DNA of 64,000 nucleotides from Streptococcus viridans (GCF_900636365.1 NZ_LR134266.1:1253501-1317500), one strand, 5' to 3'. Shown: positions 25,964 to 35,719, counted from the first letter of the stretch. Translations and numbers: made by a program. The notes: generated from the sequence alone by a model not told the origin.

Positions 25964-26589
25964 TCGTCTTCCTCATCGTCATAAACACGTTCACCATGGA
26001 TTTTGATGTATTCTTCTCGAAGCCGTTCCTCCTCTTCCCATAGAGGTTCTCTTACCGGTACCATTGTCTTTAATTCTTCCAAACTGATTTCAACAGCTTC
26101 ATTATAAGTCAGTGAAAGAACATCCTTGTGATATTCCTTAAATTCTTCTACACTTAGCCAACTTTGCTTGCCGTCTTCGCTAATCTGACCATCAATGGCT
26201 GATGCTACTTCAGCTGCCATAATGTATAAAGCACGTTTGTCTACAGTTAAAACATCTATATGAGATGTTGCGATACGTAGATAATCTCCACGTTCTCTCC
26301 ACTCTGTAATGAAAGTTTTTTCAAATTCAAGTGTTATACTCTCATATTCCAAAGACAACCAAGGATTACTAGGAATTATAAAAGGAGCCTTATCCCATCT
26401 TTCGTCAACTGAAGACCATTTGTGTAACCGAACACCAAAGTAAAAATCATCCTGTAACATAGCATCATCACCAACATTGGAGAAACTTATTTTCTTGCCA
26501 TTCCGTTCCTTAAACCACATCTTCCAAACAAGCTCTCTAGTTGTGAAGTCTATTTTTTTCGTAAAATCACTTTTGATGTATAGTCTCAT
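25960..26589 (-). CDS. LXG-locus immunity-type paralogue 7
   Basis: 209 residues from the ATG at 26589, which forms an ATGA with the stop of copy 8; a longer open frame exists but lies inside copy 8. It pairs with copy 5 (KKIDFTTRELVWKMWFKERNG, then FSNVGDDAMLQDDFYFGV; EEEERLREEY). It ends in VYDDEEDD. Confidence 0.8.
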   Translation of the reverse strand: MRLYIKSDFTKKIDFTTRELVWKMWFKERNGKKISFSNVGDDAMLQDDFYFGVRLHKWSSVDERWDKAPFIIPSNPWLSLEYESITLEFEKTFITEWRERGDYLRIATSHIDVLTVDKRALYIMAAEVASAIDGQISEDGKQSWLSVEEFKEYHKDVLSLTYNEAVEISLEELKTMVPVREPLWEEEERLREEYIKIHGERVYDDEEDD

Positions 26590-27194
26590 AAATCTGAGAT
26601 ATCGCCTCCATGTGCTAGTATATATTCTTTTCGACGAGTGGCTTCTTCCTCCCAAAGAGGGTCATCTACCACATCCATCATTTGAATTTCAGTCAAACTT
26701 CGTTCATTTGCTTCTTCAAAAGTTAGAGATAGAATAGCCTCGTGCTTTTTCCTAAACTCCTCGACTGTTAGCCATGTCTTCTTATTATCCTCGCTAATTT
26801 GCCCGTCAATCACCTTTGCAATCTCAAGCGCCATAATGTACATGGCGCGTTTATCAACTGTTAAAACTTCTAGATGGCTGGTTAAAATACGGAGATAGTC
26901 TCCCTTTTCATTATAATCCGTAGCGAATGCATTTTCAAACTCTATCTCAATACATTCGTCAAGATGTGAAAAGAGTCTTCGTACCCCTTCCTTTAGGGGG
27001 ACACTAGACCATCTCTTATCGGCAGTGCCTTTCCTCAGGGATAAATTTACAGAAAAATCTTCTTGTAATGCATCATTGTCTCCTGCATTTGAGTAAGATA
27101 CTTGCTTTTCTTCTGGAAACCACATTTTGCCAGCTAGTTCTAAATAACCATAAGGTACTCTTTTTGTATAATCGCCTTTTAAATATAATTTCAT
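26586..27194 (-). CDS. LXG-locus immunity-type paralogue 8 (first after the toxin)
   Basis: 202 residues from ATG, starting 10 bp after the toxin stop, the position expected for the cognate immunity gene. The N-terminal half is a diverged relative of copy 3 (KRVPYGYLELAGKMWFPEEKQ), and its ending (HGGDISDL) lacks the acidic DDEEDE tail of all the others. It is the most diverged member, so it is the likely ancestral or cognate copy; this is inference. Confidence 0.8.
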   Translation of the reverse strand: MKLYLKGDYTKRVPYGYLELAGKMWFPEEKQVSYSNAGDNDALQEDFSVNLSLRKGTADKRWSSVPLKEGVRRLFSHLDECIEIEFENAFATDYNEKGDYLRILTSHLEVLTVDKRAMYIMALEIAKVIDGQISEDNKKTWLTVEEFRKKHEAILSLTFEEANERSLTEIQMMDVVDDPLWEEEATRRKEYILAHGGDISDL

Positions 27195-27204
27195 TGTTCA
27201 CTCC

Positions 27205-28809
27205 TTATTGCGTTAAGTATTTAAAAGCTTTCCACATATTTTTGATAACTTCTTCTTTAGCTCCTTTTCCAAGTCCTTTTAGTTCAGAATGTTTGCTTAC
27301 CCAGTCTACAATATCCTGCCTACTTGAAATCCTTGAAACCTCGATATCTATGTCGAGGCCATAACCCGATTTCCCACTTCCCGATTGAACTTGGATTTTC
27401 CCACTATCTGGCTCCGCATCAACTCGAATATTATCGACTTTTTTACCTTTAACTCGTCCAGAAACCTTTTTCCCAAAAGTCTTACTCGTCGGTTTATTTG
27501 CCTGCCAGCTATCGTAGTTGCTAGAATAATTAACTTGAATTTCAGCGTTTGCGCCACCTGTTTTACTAATAGCAGATCCTACAGATACTACACCACTAAA
27601 TATGAGTGCATTTCCTGCATCTAAAGCAAGCCCTGCTGCAGTTGTTCCAGCAATAAAGCTTGCTCCACCTGTCTCAGGAGCTAAAGCTAAACCTCCAGTT
27701 TCTGCTGCTACGCTAGCAAAATCAAGCAGTAAACCTGATAACATCTGACTAACTCCACCCCAAAATTCAGTGGAATTAGCTTCAAAATTTTCTTGAAGAA
27801 GTTCTTGATATTTTTCGTTGATCAATCTCGTAGAAGCACTATCATACTTCCCATTTTTTAGCACAGAAAAGTTATCATCTTTTTGATAATGTCGATCTTT
27901 ATAAGCACTATTATCAAAAATTTCAATTAAATTCCCTTCATTGTCAATTTTTAGAGTATGGTTATAATCATCAATAATTTTTTTCCACTGTGACCGATCA
28001 TGTCCTTTTAAGCGTTTTTTTAGCTCTTCCCGATAATAGGTATCACCATCCTCTGATAATAACATATCTCTCGACGCTTGATTTAAAGTCCTTGTTAAGG
28101 CATCCTGATAGTCTCTTTTAGCGTAGGAAACAACTTTTGTTTGTTTCATTTTGTCAAACCAAGTCATGTCTACACCATCCGCATAGTAATTTCCGTTGCT
28201 ATCAACGATAATTTGGCTTAGTTGTCCTGCTCCTTCAATCGCTAAATTAAGAATTTCAAGACTATCTGAAAAATACTGATTGACTTGCTCAACAAACCAC
28301 TCTAATTTTTCAATTTTTTCTTCCACATCTTTGATTTGCATCCGTGTTTTATCAGCCAATTCATGAAGTACTCTATTATCTGATAAATTTTGACCCAGAT
28401 TTCCGGTAAGAAATGCTCCTACACGATTCCAAAAATCTTCATTCTTTCTGATTTGTTCTTGATACTTTAAAAGCTGTTTTTCCCAACTTTGCTTTTGTGT
28501 CTTCAGATCATCTAAATCCATGTTACCATATTGGGATACAACTGTATCTGCATTTTTGTATGAATTTAATTCAATCTGAATATCATCAATCGCTTCTTGT
28601 AATTTTTTGATACTAGGGACAATTAAGTTTCCAAATAAATTTTTTCCTGCCTCATACGCAGCACCTTGAAGTTTACCAGCTTCAATTTCCGCTATTAAAT
28701 AATCACTCCCACTTGTAAGTTTTTCTGTAATTTGCTTAGCAATTTGAATATTTCCACTCATAGCCTCAATCAAGGCAGCAGATTCTGATGAACTGTATCT
28801 CACTCCCAC
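27205..28809 (-). CDS. LXG-domain type VII secretion effector (antibacterial toxin)
   Basis: 534 residues from GTG (an alternative GTG at 28803 forms a GTGA with the upstream stop). The N-terminal helical LXG domain begins SSSESAALIEAMSGN, carries LQGAAYEAGK at 47-56 and continues in coiled coils to about 200. The middle is charged, then a Gly/Ala-rich hydrophobic stretch (about 355-425, ETGGLALAPETGGASF) leads to a 109-residue variable tail (426-534) with KVSGRVKGKKVDNIRVDAEP and KIQVQSGSGKSGYG. LXG proteins are exported by the ESX/T7SSb machine and kill competitors through this tail. I do not recognise the tail's activity; its basic character and lack of a membrane segment suggest a cytoplasmic target. 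No T7SS core genes are in the window. Confidence 0.88.
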   Translation of the reverse strand: MGVRYSSSESAALIEAMSGNIQIAKQITEKLTSGSDYLIAEIEAGKLQGAAYEAGKNLFGNLIVPSIKKLQEAIDDIQIELNSYKNADTVVSQYGNMDLDDLKTQKQSWEKQLLKYQEQIRKNEDFWNRVGAFLTGNLGQNLSDNRVLHELADKTRMQIKDVEEKIEKLEWFVEQVNQYFSDSLEILNLAIEGAGQLSQIIVDSNGNYYADGVDMTWFDKMKQTKVVSYAKRDYQDALTRTLNQASRDMLLSEDGDTYYREELKKRLKGHDRSQWKKIIDDYNHTLKIDNEGNLIEIFDNSAYKDRHYQKDDNFSVLKNGKYDSASTRLINEKYQELLQENFEANSTEFWGGVSQMLSGLLLDFASVAAETGGLALAPETGGASFIAGTTAAGLALDAGNALIFSGVVSVGSAISKTGGANAEIQVNYSSNYDSWQANKPTSKTFGKKVSGRVKGKKVDNIRVDAEPDSGKIQVQSGSGKSGYGLDIDIEVSRISSRQDIVDWVSKHSELKGLGKGAKEEVIKNMWKAFKYLTQ

Positions 28810-29147
28810 GGCAAACGACTCCTTTCTTTCATTAATCTTTCCTTCTTAATACTTAATTTTTTTAACGCTGTCCCACTCTCCTCACTAAAGACCTCCATCT
28901 GTTTAGCCACATATCTTCTTGCTATTAAATCCATTTCATACTTTTCTTTGAAAAACAATTCATTTTGAGAAGAAGAAGACAATCTCATCTCTGCTTCTCT
29001 TGTTATTAATGAAATATCTTCTAAAAATTCATCTAAACTTTTTTGATAATCACGAGTTAAATCCAAAATAATATCTTCCTGTTTTTCTATATTTACTATC
29101 TCTTGAAATAGTTTATCTCGTTTATCTTTATTAACATCTTCCATCAT
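28800..29147 (-). CDS. LXG-associated helical protein, Lap2 type (DUF3958-like)
   Basis: 115 residues if translation begins at the ATG ending at 29147, 8 bp after GGGGG; an in-frame ATG at 29162 would add five residues. It is almost wholly helical and charged (QEIVNIEKQEDIILDLTRDY, then KKLSIKKERLMKERSRLPWE). Two small helical partners encoded just before an LXG toxin gene are known to bind the LXG domain and form the export-competent complex. The assignment rests on position, size and helicity. It overlaps the toxin start. Confidence 0.75.
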   Translation of the reverse strand: MMEDVNKDKRDKLFQEIVNIEKQEDIILDLTRDYQKSLDEFLEDISLITREAEMRLSSSSQNELFFKEKYEMDLIARRYVAKQMEVFSEESGTALKKLSIKKERLMKERSRLPWE

Positions 29148-29149
29148 GA

Positions 29150-29437
29150 TTAATTCCCCCATCTTTTAGCTTGCTCAATATCCCTTTCTTCAATTTTAAT
29201 TGCAATCTGAGGAAATTTATTTGCTTGTATTAAAACAGCCTCAGTAAAATTACTCACTGCTTGAAGCATGTTATTTGTCAATTCCTTACCTTTTTCCATT
29301 CCTGGAATACCAGAAGAATAACTGAATTCAATAAGCATATTTTTTTGATCAGATACATCAACACCGGTTAATTCAGCAATAGCCTCTTTCGCATTAATAG
29401 TACTAGACTTAATATTATGTTTTTTCATTCTTACCAT
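29150..29437 (-). CDS. LXG-associated helical protein, Lap1 type (DUF3130-like)
   Basis: 95 residues, first gene of the toxin operon, with AAGGTGAGAG upstream. It is a helical hairpin with a Gly-containing turn (FSYSSGIPGMEKGKEL) and ends KIEERDIEQAKRWGN. The late R-D-x-x-x-A helix fits the C-terminal targeting motif of WXG100-like partners of T7SSb effectors. It is expected to be secreted together with the toxin. Confidence 0.75.
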   Translation of the reverse strand: MVRMKKHNIKSSTINAKEAIAELTGVDVSDQKNMLIEFSYSSGIPGMEKGKELTNNMLQAVSNFTEAVLIQANKFPQIAIKIEERDIEQAKRWGN

Positions 29438-29620
29438 CTCTCACCTTCAATTTATAGTACTATTCTACCATATTAACAAGTAAAGAACATTGTTAATTTT
29501 ACGTTCAGCTCCCCACAGTAATTCGTACGTTTCACTCTTTAAGTACATCTACTAGATTTGCTTATATTCTTACACTTCTCAATCTAAAGTATTTTAGATT
29601 CACAAAAAATTGATTACATA

Positions 29621-29650
29621 AAAACACCTCCAGCATTCACTGAAGGTGTC
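29621..29650 (-). terminator. Terminator of the NatAB-like ABC operon
   Basis: On the minus strand ACACCTTCAG-TGAATG-CTGGAGGTGT is followed by TTTT, directly after the permease gene. Confidence 0.8.
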
Positions 29651-29654
29651 TCTT

Positions 29655-30869
29655 TTAACGATAGCTCAAAGCTTTTTTAACAGTCTTGACCAAACCTAGG
29701 TCATCTGTTTGTAAGATGAGGCTAGAATAGATTTTTCCAATGATCATGGTGCCGAGGATCGTGAAGGCCAAGGCAATTCCGAATGATCCCCATGATTCAA
29801 GTCCACTTGCATAGCCATTGATGGTACGGAATGGCATGAAGAAGGTTGAAATGAATGGAATGTATGATCCAATCTTCAACAGAAGGACATCTCCTGCACT
29901 ACCCAAGGTGGTTACTCCAAAGAAGCTAAAGAACACTAACATCATCAGTGGCGAAATCGCTTTTCCTGTATCTTCTGGACGAGCAACTGTTGAACCTAGG
30001 AAAGCTGAAAGAACCACGTACATGAAGATTCCAAGAATGATCAAGAATAAGGTATTCAAGGAAATGGATTGTCCAATATGTTGGGTGATAGGAGAGTCTG
30101 GAGATAAGATATCTTTCACAAGAGGAATGGAGTCTCTAAAAATCCAAACGCCTCCCAATCCGACTGCATAGATACCAATATGAGTACAAATGACTCCGAA
30201 AAGACCAATCATGCGAGCATAGAAATAGTGAGTTGCGCGAATGCTTGAGAAGACCACTTCCATAATCTTGGTCCCTTTTTCACTGGCTACCTCTTGAGCA
30301 GTGATACCTGAATAAAACATCAGAATCATGTAGATAAGAAAACCGATTCCTCCAGCTACCACGGTCTGCACCATTTTCAGCCCTTCTTTCTTCTCATCAA
30401 TTTTTTCAATCAATGAGACCTGTTGCGAAAGGGCTGCTAACTGCTCTTGGCTTAAATCCGCTTTAGAAACATTGAGCATTTGTTGGACCTGACTCAATTT
30501 AGCCATAAGGATTGCTTTGAAACCTGGCTTCATGGCATCCTCACTCTGGTAGCGAGCCTCTAGCTGGCCATCCTTTTCTTCAACTGTGAGGATTCCCTTG
30601 ATTTCTTCCTCTTTCATAGCTTTCTTAGCTGCTGCTTCATCCTTATAGTCAAAGGACAAGCCATCGGTCCCTTTCAAGACTTCCTTGACAGGAGCTTGAT
30701 CTGTAATCAAGGCGATGTTGCTTTTCGCAGATGTAGAAGATCCGACGAAATAGTTCACTCCAATCGTCAATCCGAAGAAGAGAAAGGGAGTAAGCACCAT
30801 CAGTAAAAAGCTCCATGATTTCACTTGGCGTAAATAAGTTTCTTTGATAACAATCAGCATCTGTTTCAT
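29655..30869 (-). CDS. ABC-2 type permease, NatB/YhaP-like
   Basis: 404 residues. One N-terminal membrane helix is followed by an extracytoplasmic domain of about 130 residues, then five or six helices, with the typical EVASEKGTKIMEVVFSS loop. NatB-type permeases pair with a NatA-type ATPase, which overlaps it by 4 bp here. It probably exports sodium or an antimicrobial-type compound; the substrate is unknown. Confidence 0.88.
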   Translation of the reverse strand: MKQMLIVIKETYLRQVKSWSFLLMVLTPFLFFGLTIGVNYFVGSSTSAKSNIALITDQAPVKEVLKGTDGLSFDYKDEAAAKKAMKEEEIKGILTVEEKDGQLEARYQSEDAMKPGFKAILMAKLSQVQQMLNVSKADLSQEQLAALSQQVSLIEKIDEKKEGLKMVQTVVAGGIGFLIYMILMFYSGITAQEVASEKGTKIMEVVFSSIRATHYFYARMIGLFGVICTHIGIYAVGLGGVWIFRDSIPLVKDILSPDSPITQHIGQSISLNTLFLIILGIFMYVVLSAFLGSTVARPEDTGKAISPLMMLVFFSFFGVTTLGSAGDVLLLKIGSYIPFISTFFMPFRTINGYASGLESWGSFGIALAFTILGTMIIGKIYSSLILQTDDLGLVKTVKKALSYR

Positions 30870-31759
30870 ACTTCTACTCCTGATTCTAGTTTAAAGATTT
30901 CATCAATGGTTGGGGCTTGTTGGTCAAAGGTTGCTAGATAGCGACCCTTGGTCAACTGATCAAAGAGGTCCGGACCTGCTGTTTCATCATCCAATACCAA
31001 CTTCCACAGGCCTTGCTTGGTCATGGTCACCTTAGTCACGTGAGGCAGCACTTCCAACTCCTCTTTACTGAAGTCATTGGATACGAAGAGACGAGTCTTG
31101 CCAAAGCTATTGCGAACTTCTTGTACGGGACCTGAGAGAATCACAGATCCATCACGAATCATGACCAACTCATCACAGAGTTCTTCCACATTGGTCATGA
31201 CGTGGTCAGAGAAGATAATGGTCGCACCACGCTCTTTTTCTTCAAAAATGACCTGCTTGAGCACTTCTGTATTGACAGGATCCAGTCCACTAAACGGCTC
31301 ATCCAAGATGATCAATTTTGGCTCATGGATCATGGTAATGATCAATTGAACCTTTTGCTGATTCCCTTTTGAGAGGCTCTTAATCTTATCGGTTAATTTT
31401 CCTTTTACTTGGAGTTTTTCCATCCAGATCGGAAGTTTCTCCTTGACCTCAGCAGTTGACATGCCTTTGAGATTAGCAAGGTAACGGACTTGCTCATAGA
31501 TGGTCAACTTAGGCATGAGACTCCGCTCTTCTGGTAGGTAGCCAATTTCCTTGTAGGTTTCTTGACTGATTGCTTGGCCATCTAATTGGATATCGCCGCT
31601 GTAGTCAAGGAAGCGGAGGATACTATGGAAGATAGTGGTCTTCCCTGCTCCGTTCTTCCCGATCAAACCTAAGATGGATCCTTTTTTCGCCGTCAAGTCA
31701 ATGCCGAACAAGACTTGCTTTTTGCCAAAGCTTTTTTCTAAATTTCTGATTTCTAACAT
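30866..31759 (-). CDS. ABC transporter ATPase, NatA/YhaQ-like
   Basis: 297 residues with GKNGAGKTTIFH (Walker A), LSKGNQQKVQLI (signature in the KGNQQK form common to this class), LIILDEPFSGLDPVN (Walker B) and FSDHVM (H-loop). The C-terminal 80 residues are the usual accessory domain. It works with the downstream permease. AGAGGAG lies 6 bp before the ATG. Confidence 0.92.
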   Translation of the reverse strand: MLEIRNLEKSFGKKQVLFGIDLTAKKGSILGLIGKNGAGKTTIFHSILRFLDYSGDIQLDGQAISQETYKEIGYLPEERSLMPKLTIYEQVRYLANLKGMSTAEVKEKLPIWMEKLQVKGKLTDKIKSLSKGNQQKVQLIITMIHEPKLIILDEPFSGLDPVNTEVLKQVIFEEKERGATIIFSDHVMTNVEELCDELVMIRDGSVILSGPVQEVRNSFGKTRLFVSNDFSKEELEVLPHVTKVTMTKQGLWKLVLDDETAGPDLFDQLTKGRYLATFDQQAPTIDEIFKLESGVEV

Positions 31760-31770
31760 AGAAAACTCCT

Positions 31771-32544
31771 CTACTCTTTATAGTAACGTTTGGTAATCTT
31801 GTACTGAGAGACCAAGATATAGACATAAATCAGTGATACAACTACTAATGCTAACAAGATATCTGCCTGGAAAGCAATGCCAACTAAGAATATCACCATC
31901 AAGGAAATCGGTAAGACATAATTGCTTAACTTGAAGACAATATCGTAATTCTCCTCGTAGCAAATTTGTTTCTCTGCCTCATCTATCATGCTCATTATTA
32001 GTTCACGGACTTCTGCCCCACTAGCATTGCGTGGGATTGCTTTTCCATAAATCTGTTTGAAGGTTTTTCGAAACTGATGTTCTAGCCCAAAAGTAAGAAG
32101 GAACAAAGCAAGAAAAATAAGCGGGATGGTGTATTTCCCAAAAGCACCTGTTAGTTTTTCTTCATAGACTAGTTTTTGGCAAGAGAAGAAAATCACTAAT
32201 AGATAGGGAACAATCATGACGCCTTTGAACATCGTAGCCAAGTCATAGATTCTTCTCGTTTGGCTTTCATAACGGTAGGCTTCGTCTTCATCTTCTGCCT
32301 CCTCCATCATCTGATAAGACTGGCGCGATGAGATGAGGTAGGTAGACGCAATCCCGAAAACCACCAGATATAAAATGATTGACCCTATATAGATCATATC
32401 TCGATCAAATAGCTTTTGGAATTCAATAGGATGGTCTGAACCAAAATAACCTGTCAAAAAACCAATGATTAATCCTGATAGGACCATGGCCATGTTTCTC
32501 CAAAAACGAAAACGGGCTGACCTTTCTTTTAACTTCTTTTTCAC
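31771..32544 (-). CDS. DUF3169-like membrane protein
   Basis: 257 residues with about six membrane segments in three pairs (about 20-35, 50-70, 110-127, 138-156, 205-222, 225-242). An acidic loop after the second helix reads MMEEAEDEDEAYRYESQTRRIYD. Proteins of this family regularly sit between a small XRE regulator and an ABC transporter in streptococci, as here. Its biochemical role is unknown. Confidence 0.75.
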   Translation of the reverse strand: MKKKLKERSARFRFWRNMAMVLSGLIIGFLTGYFGSDHPIEFQKLFDRDMIYIGSIILYLVVFGIASTYLISSRQSYQMMEEAEDEDEAYRYESQTRRIYDLATMFKGVMIVPYLLVIFFSCQKLVYEEKLTGAFGKYTIPLIFLALFLLTFGLEHQFRKTFKQIYGKAIPRNASGAEVRELIMSMIDEAEKQICYEENYDIVFKLSNYVLPISLMVIFLVGIAFQADILLALVVVSLIYVYILVSQYKITKRYYKE

Positions 32545-32546
32545 TT

Positions 32547-32756
32547 TTATTCCTCTCCCTCTACTAGACTAAAGACATTCTCCACCGGTTCCTTGAAAAT
32601 CTGGGCGATGGTGATGGCAATAATAACCGAGGGGGTGTATTCCCCCCGCTCCAAGAGACTGATGGACTGGCGCGAGACTCCTGCTAGCTTGGCTAGCTCG
32701 GATTGGTTGAGGCCATCACGCGCCCTCAGCTCTTTCAGTCGATTTTTTAAGATCAT
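32547..32756 (-). CDS. Small XRE-family DNA-binding regulator
   Basis: 69 residues, almost entirely one helix-turn-helix: LKELRARDGLNQSELAKLAG, VSRQSISLLERGEYTPSV, then VENVF. It is the stand-alone YozG-type regulator that travels with DUF3169 and ABC genes and probably controls this operon. GGGGGC precedes the start. Confidence 0.9.
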   Translation of the reverse strand: MILKNRLKELRARDGLNQSELAKLAGVSRQSISLLERGEYTPSVIIAITIAQIFKEPVENVFSLVEGEE

Positions 32757-32769
32757 GGCTTTCGCCCCC

Positions 32770-33078
32770 TTATAGTTGAATACCTTGAATATCTTCGATG
32801 CGGACTAATTTGGTTTCCCTCTGTTGTTTATGATTCACACGAGTCAGTTTGACCCAATCTTCGTCGATATCCAAAATTTCATACTCGAATCCAACACCAC
32901 TCACTAAAACAGTGGCCGTTTGGCCTTTCAATTCTTCTAAAAGTCTAGACATGTCTTGATTTCCTTTCACTTGTTTTTCTAATCTTTTGATGCGTTTGTT
33001 CAACCTTTTTATCTTCTTTTCTGAGCTTGCATAAATGATAACCAGAAAAGGGATAAATAGAATCCACACGGCTCCCAT
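32770..33078 (-). CDS. Small membrane-anchored protein with coiled coil
   Basis: 102 residues from the ATG at 33078, which has AGGAGG 7 bp upstream; the promoter found at 33110-33138 excludes earlier starts. One membrane helix (GAVWILFIPFLVIIYA) is followed by a basic coiled coil (KKIKRLNKRIKRLEKQVKG) and a small beta domain (TATVLVSGVGFEYEILDIDE). Family not recognised. It is the first gene of the regulator-DUF3169-ABC operon. Confidence 0.75.
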   Translation of the reverse strand: MGAVWILFIPFLVIIYASSEKKIKRLNKRIKRLEKQVKGNQDMSRLLEELKGQTATVLVSGVGFEYEILDIDEDWVKLTRVNHKQQRETKLVRIEDIQGIQL

Positions 33079-33109
33079 AAGAAAACCTCCTATTTTTTCA
33101 ACTGAAATC

Positions 33110-33138
33110 ATTGTAACACTTCTTTTTCTTTTTGACAA
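33110..33138 (-). promoter_or_regulatory. Promoter of the XRE-DUF3169-ABC operon
   Basis: On the minus strand TTGTCA (33138-33133) and TACAAT (33115-33110) are 17 bp apart, one of the best sigma-70-type promoters in the window. Confidence 0.75.
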
Positions 33139-33268
33139 GTATATTTTACAAAAAAATAAAAATATTTGTCAAAAATAGAAGGATAGTTGACATGGATATT
33201 TTGAGTACTTAAAGGAATTTCTTTATTTTTATAGGGTTTTAAGCCAGATAACTTGTAAATCCTGTAAG

Positions 33269-33298
33269 AAAAAAACAGCTGAGAAATTCTCAACTGTT
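33269..33298 (-). terminator. Terminator of the pheS-pheT operon
   Basis: On the minus strand ACAGTTGAGAA pairs with CTCAGCTGT and is followed by T7. It lies 16 bp after the pheT stop. Confidence 0.8.
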
Positions 33299-33313
33299 TC
33301 ATTTTTTTACGAT

Positions 33314-35719
33314 TTACCGCACTTCTGCGTCTACTTTTTCTTCGAGTGATGCTTGGATTTTTTCCATATAGCGAGCGACTTCTTCGTCTGTCAAGCTATC
33401 TTCTGGATTTTGGAAAGTCAAGCTATAGGCCATGGACTTCATTCCAACTCCTAGTTTTTCACCTGAGAAGACGTCAAAGAGTTTGATGCCTGTCAAACGT
33501 TTCACACCTGCAGCTTGGATGGCATCAACCACCTCTTGGTGAGTCACTTCTGCTTTGAGGAGAAGGGCGATATCACGGCTGACTGCTGGGAATTTCGTAA
33601 TTTCCACAAAGGCTGCTGCTGGTTGAAGGGCTGCTTCAATAGCCGAAAGGTTAAGCTCAGCTACATAAGTTTCTGGAATATCGTAAGCCTTAGCCGTAAC
33701 AGGGTGCACTTGACCAAGGAAACCGACTACTTGATCACCAAGTGAGATCAAGGCTGTACGTCCTGGGTGAAGACTCTTGATCTCTTGCGTTGCTGTATAG
33801 GTTGCTTCAAGACCCAAGCGAGTAAAGAGGGCTTCCAAAATTCCCTTAGCATAGAAGAAATCAACTGGAACCGCTGCTGTTTGGAAGTCTTTTTCAGCGA
33901 CTAAACCTGTCAAGGCAAAAGCAAAGCTGTTGATTTCATTTGGCAAGTCTTCTTTTGGATTACCCGTTTGCTCGAAGACTTTTCCAATCTCGTAAAGAGC
34001 CAAGTCTTTGTTCTTACGCGCTACGTTGTAGGCAACTGTATCCAAAATACCTGAAACTATATTTTGACGGAGGACAGAGCGGTCCACTGTCATTGGCCAC
34101 ATGAGCTCAGTTAAGTTGCTTGGTGCAGTCGTAAACTCCACTGCTTTTTCAGGAGTTGTCAGAGCGTAGGTGATGATTTCTGTCAATCCAGCACCTTCTG
34201 CAATGGTACGAACTTGACGGCGCAATTTTTGTGTAGCTGTCAACTCACCAGCTGTCCCATCATCTTTTGGAAGACTGGTTGGCAAGCGATCGTAACCATA
34301 AATACGAGCGATTTCTTCAAAGAGGTCCGCTTCAATCGTGATATCCCAACGGCGACGAGGGACGCTGACAGTAAAGCTTTCAGCATTTCCAGAAAGGCCA
34401 AATCCAAGACGACGGAAGACATCCTCTACATCCGCGTAGGAAAGCTCAGTACCAAGGACACGGTTAACGTCTGCAAGAGTAGAAGAAACTTCTACATCAG
34501 AAGTGTCCAACTGTCCTGCTGAAACAATGCCCTTACGCACTGTCGCACCAGCCAATTCAGCAATCATGCTTGCTGCTGCATCAAGGGCTTCATTAACGGT
34601 TGCCACATTGATGCCTTTTTCAAAGCGAGAAGATGATTCAGAACGAAGGTTGAGACGACTACTTGTCTTACGAATAGATTTGCCATTGAAGACAGCAGCT
34701 TCAAGGACGACACGACTAGACTTTTCAGAGATTTCTGTAGCCTCTCCGCCCATGACGCCTGCAAGGGCTACTGGTTTGTCAGCAACAGTAATCACTAAAT
34801 CCGTTGTTTCTAACTCACGTTTTTCCCCATCCAAGGTCACTAATTTCTCACCAGCACGTGCTTCACGCACACGGATATCAGTTCCTTCAAAGGTATCCAA
34901 GTCAAAGGCATGCATAGGCTGACCAAAGTAAAGCAAGATATAGTTGGTCACGTCAACGACATTATTAATCGGACGGATGCCTTCGTTCATGAGGAGGTTT
35001 TGCAACCATTGTGGACTTGGTGCGATGGTTACGTTGTCCAAGATGCGGGCTGTATAATAAGGAGCCTTGTCTGTATCAATGCTGACAGAAAGAGCATCCG
35101 ATGCGGCTTGGTCTGTTTCTGTTAAAGTAAATTCTTTAAAGTTGACTGCCTTGTCATAGATAGCTGCTACTTCGTAAGCTACCCCACGCATAGAAAGAGC
35201 GTCTGCACGGTTAGGTGTGATAGAAAGCTCGATGATTTCATCATCCAAGTCGAGGTAAGAGAAGACTTCCTCACCTGGAACTGCATTTTCTGGCAAGATT
35301 TGGATGCCATCTGCAAATTCTTTTGGTACAACGGAGTCAGAAATCCCTAATTCACCAAGTGAACAGATCATTCCGAGTGACTCTAAGCCACGGATTTTCC
35401 CTTTTTTAATCTTGTAGTTATCCGCGATACGGGCACCCGGAAGAGCCACCATGACCTTGATGCCTGCACGCACATTTGGCGCTCCACAGACGATCTGACG
35501 GGCTTCTTCTTCACCCACATTGACTTGGCAGACATGAAGATGTGTTTCGGGTACATCTTCACAAGACAAGACTTCTCCGACGACAATTTTTGAGAGACCA
35601 GCAGCAGGTGATTCCACACCTTCTACTTCGATCCCTGTGGTTGACATTTTTTCAGCCAACTCTTGTGATGGTACATCAATGTCCACCAATTCTTTTAACC
35701 ATTTATAACTAACTAACAT
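33314..35719 (-). CDS. pheT: Phenylalanyl-tRNA synthetase beta subunit
   Basis: 801 residues, with the start set at [13 protein letters not shown], the conserved family N-terminus. It has the tRNA-binding OB fold (about 40-150), the B3/B4 editing domain, the B5 domain ([13 protein letters not shown] nearby) and a C-terminal FDX-ACB anticodon-binding domain ([11 protein letters not shown] through EEKVDAEVR). With PheS it forms the alpha2beta2 enzyme that charges tRNA-Phe. It is the last gene of the T-box-controlled operon, separated from the GNAT gene by about 157 bp without an obvious promoter. Confidence 0.96.
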   Translation of the reverse strand: MLVSYKWLKELVDIDVPSQELAEKMSTTGIEVEGVESPAAGLSKIVVGEVLSCEDVPETHLHVCQVNVGEEEARQIVCGAPNVRAGIKVMVALPGARIADNYKIKKGKIRGLESLGMICSLGELGISDSVVPKEFADGIQILPENAVPGEEVFSYLDLDDEIIELSITPNRADALSMRGVAYEVAAIYDKAVNFKEFTLTETDQAASDALSVSIDTDKAPYYTARILDNVTIAPSPQWLQNLLMNEGIRPINNVVDVTNYILLYFGQPMHAFDLDTFEGTDIRVREARAGEKLVTLDGEKRELETTDLVITVADKPVALAGVMGGEATEISEKSSRVVLEAAVFNGKSIRKTSSRLNLRSESSSRFEKGINVATVNEALDAAASMIAELAGATVRKGIVSAGQLDTSDVEVSSTLADVNRVLGTELSYADVEDVFRRLGFGLSGNAESFTVSVPRRRWDITIEADLFEEIARIYGYDRLPTSLPKDDGTAGELTATQKLRRQVRTIAEGAGLTEIITYALTTPEKAVEFTTAPSNLTELMWPMTVDRSVLRQNIVSGILDTVAYNVARKNKDLALYEIGKVFEQTGNPKEDLPNEINSFAFALTGLVAEKDFQTAAVPVDFFYAKGILEALFTRLGLEATYTATQEIKSLHPGRTALISLGDQVVGFLGQVHPVTAKAYDIPETYVAELNLSAIEAALQPAAAFVEITKFPAVSRDIALLLKAEVTHQEVVDAIQAAGVKRLTGIKLFDVFSGEKLGVGMKSMAYSLTFQNPEDSLTDEEVARYMEKIQASLEEKVDAEVR

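Noticed and set aside
22237..27194. Reading the tandem repeats as a CRISPR array or VNTR
   Set aside because: The units are about 625 bp, coding, and diverged paralogues with overlapping starts and stops; there are no short direct repeats with spacers.
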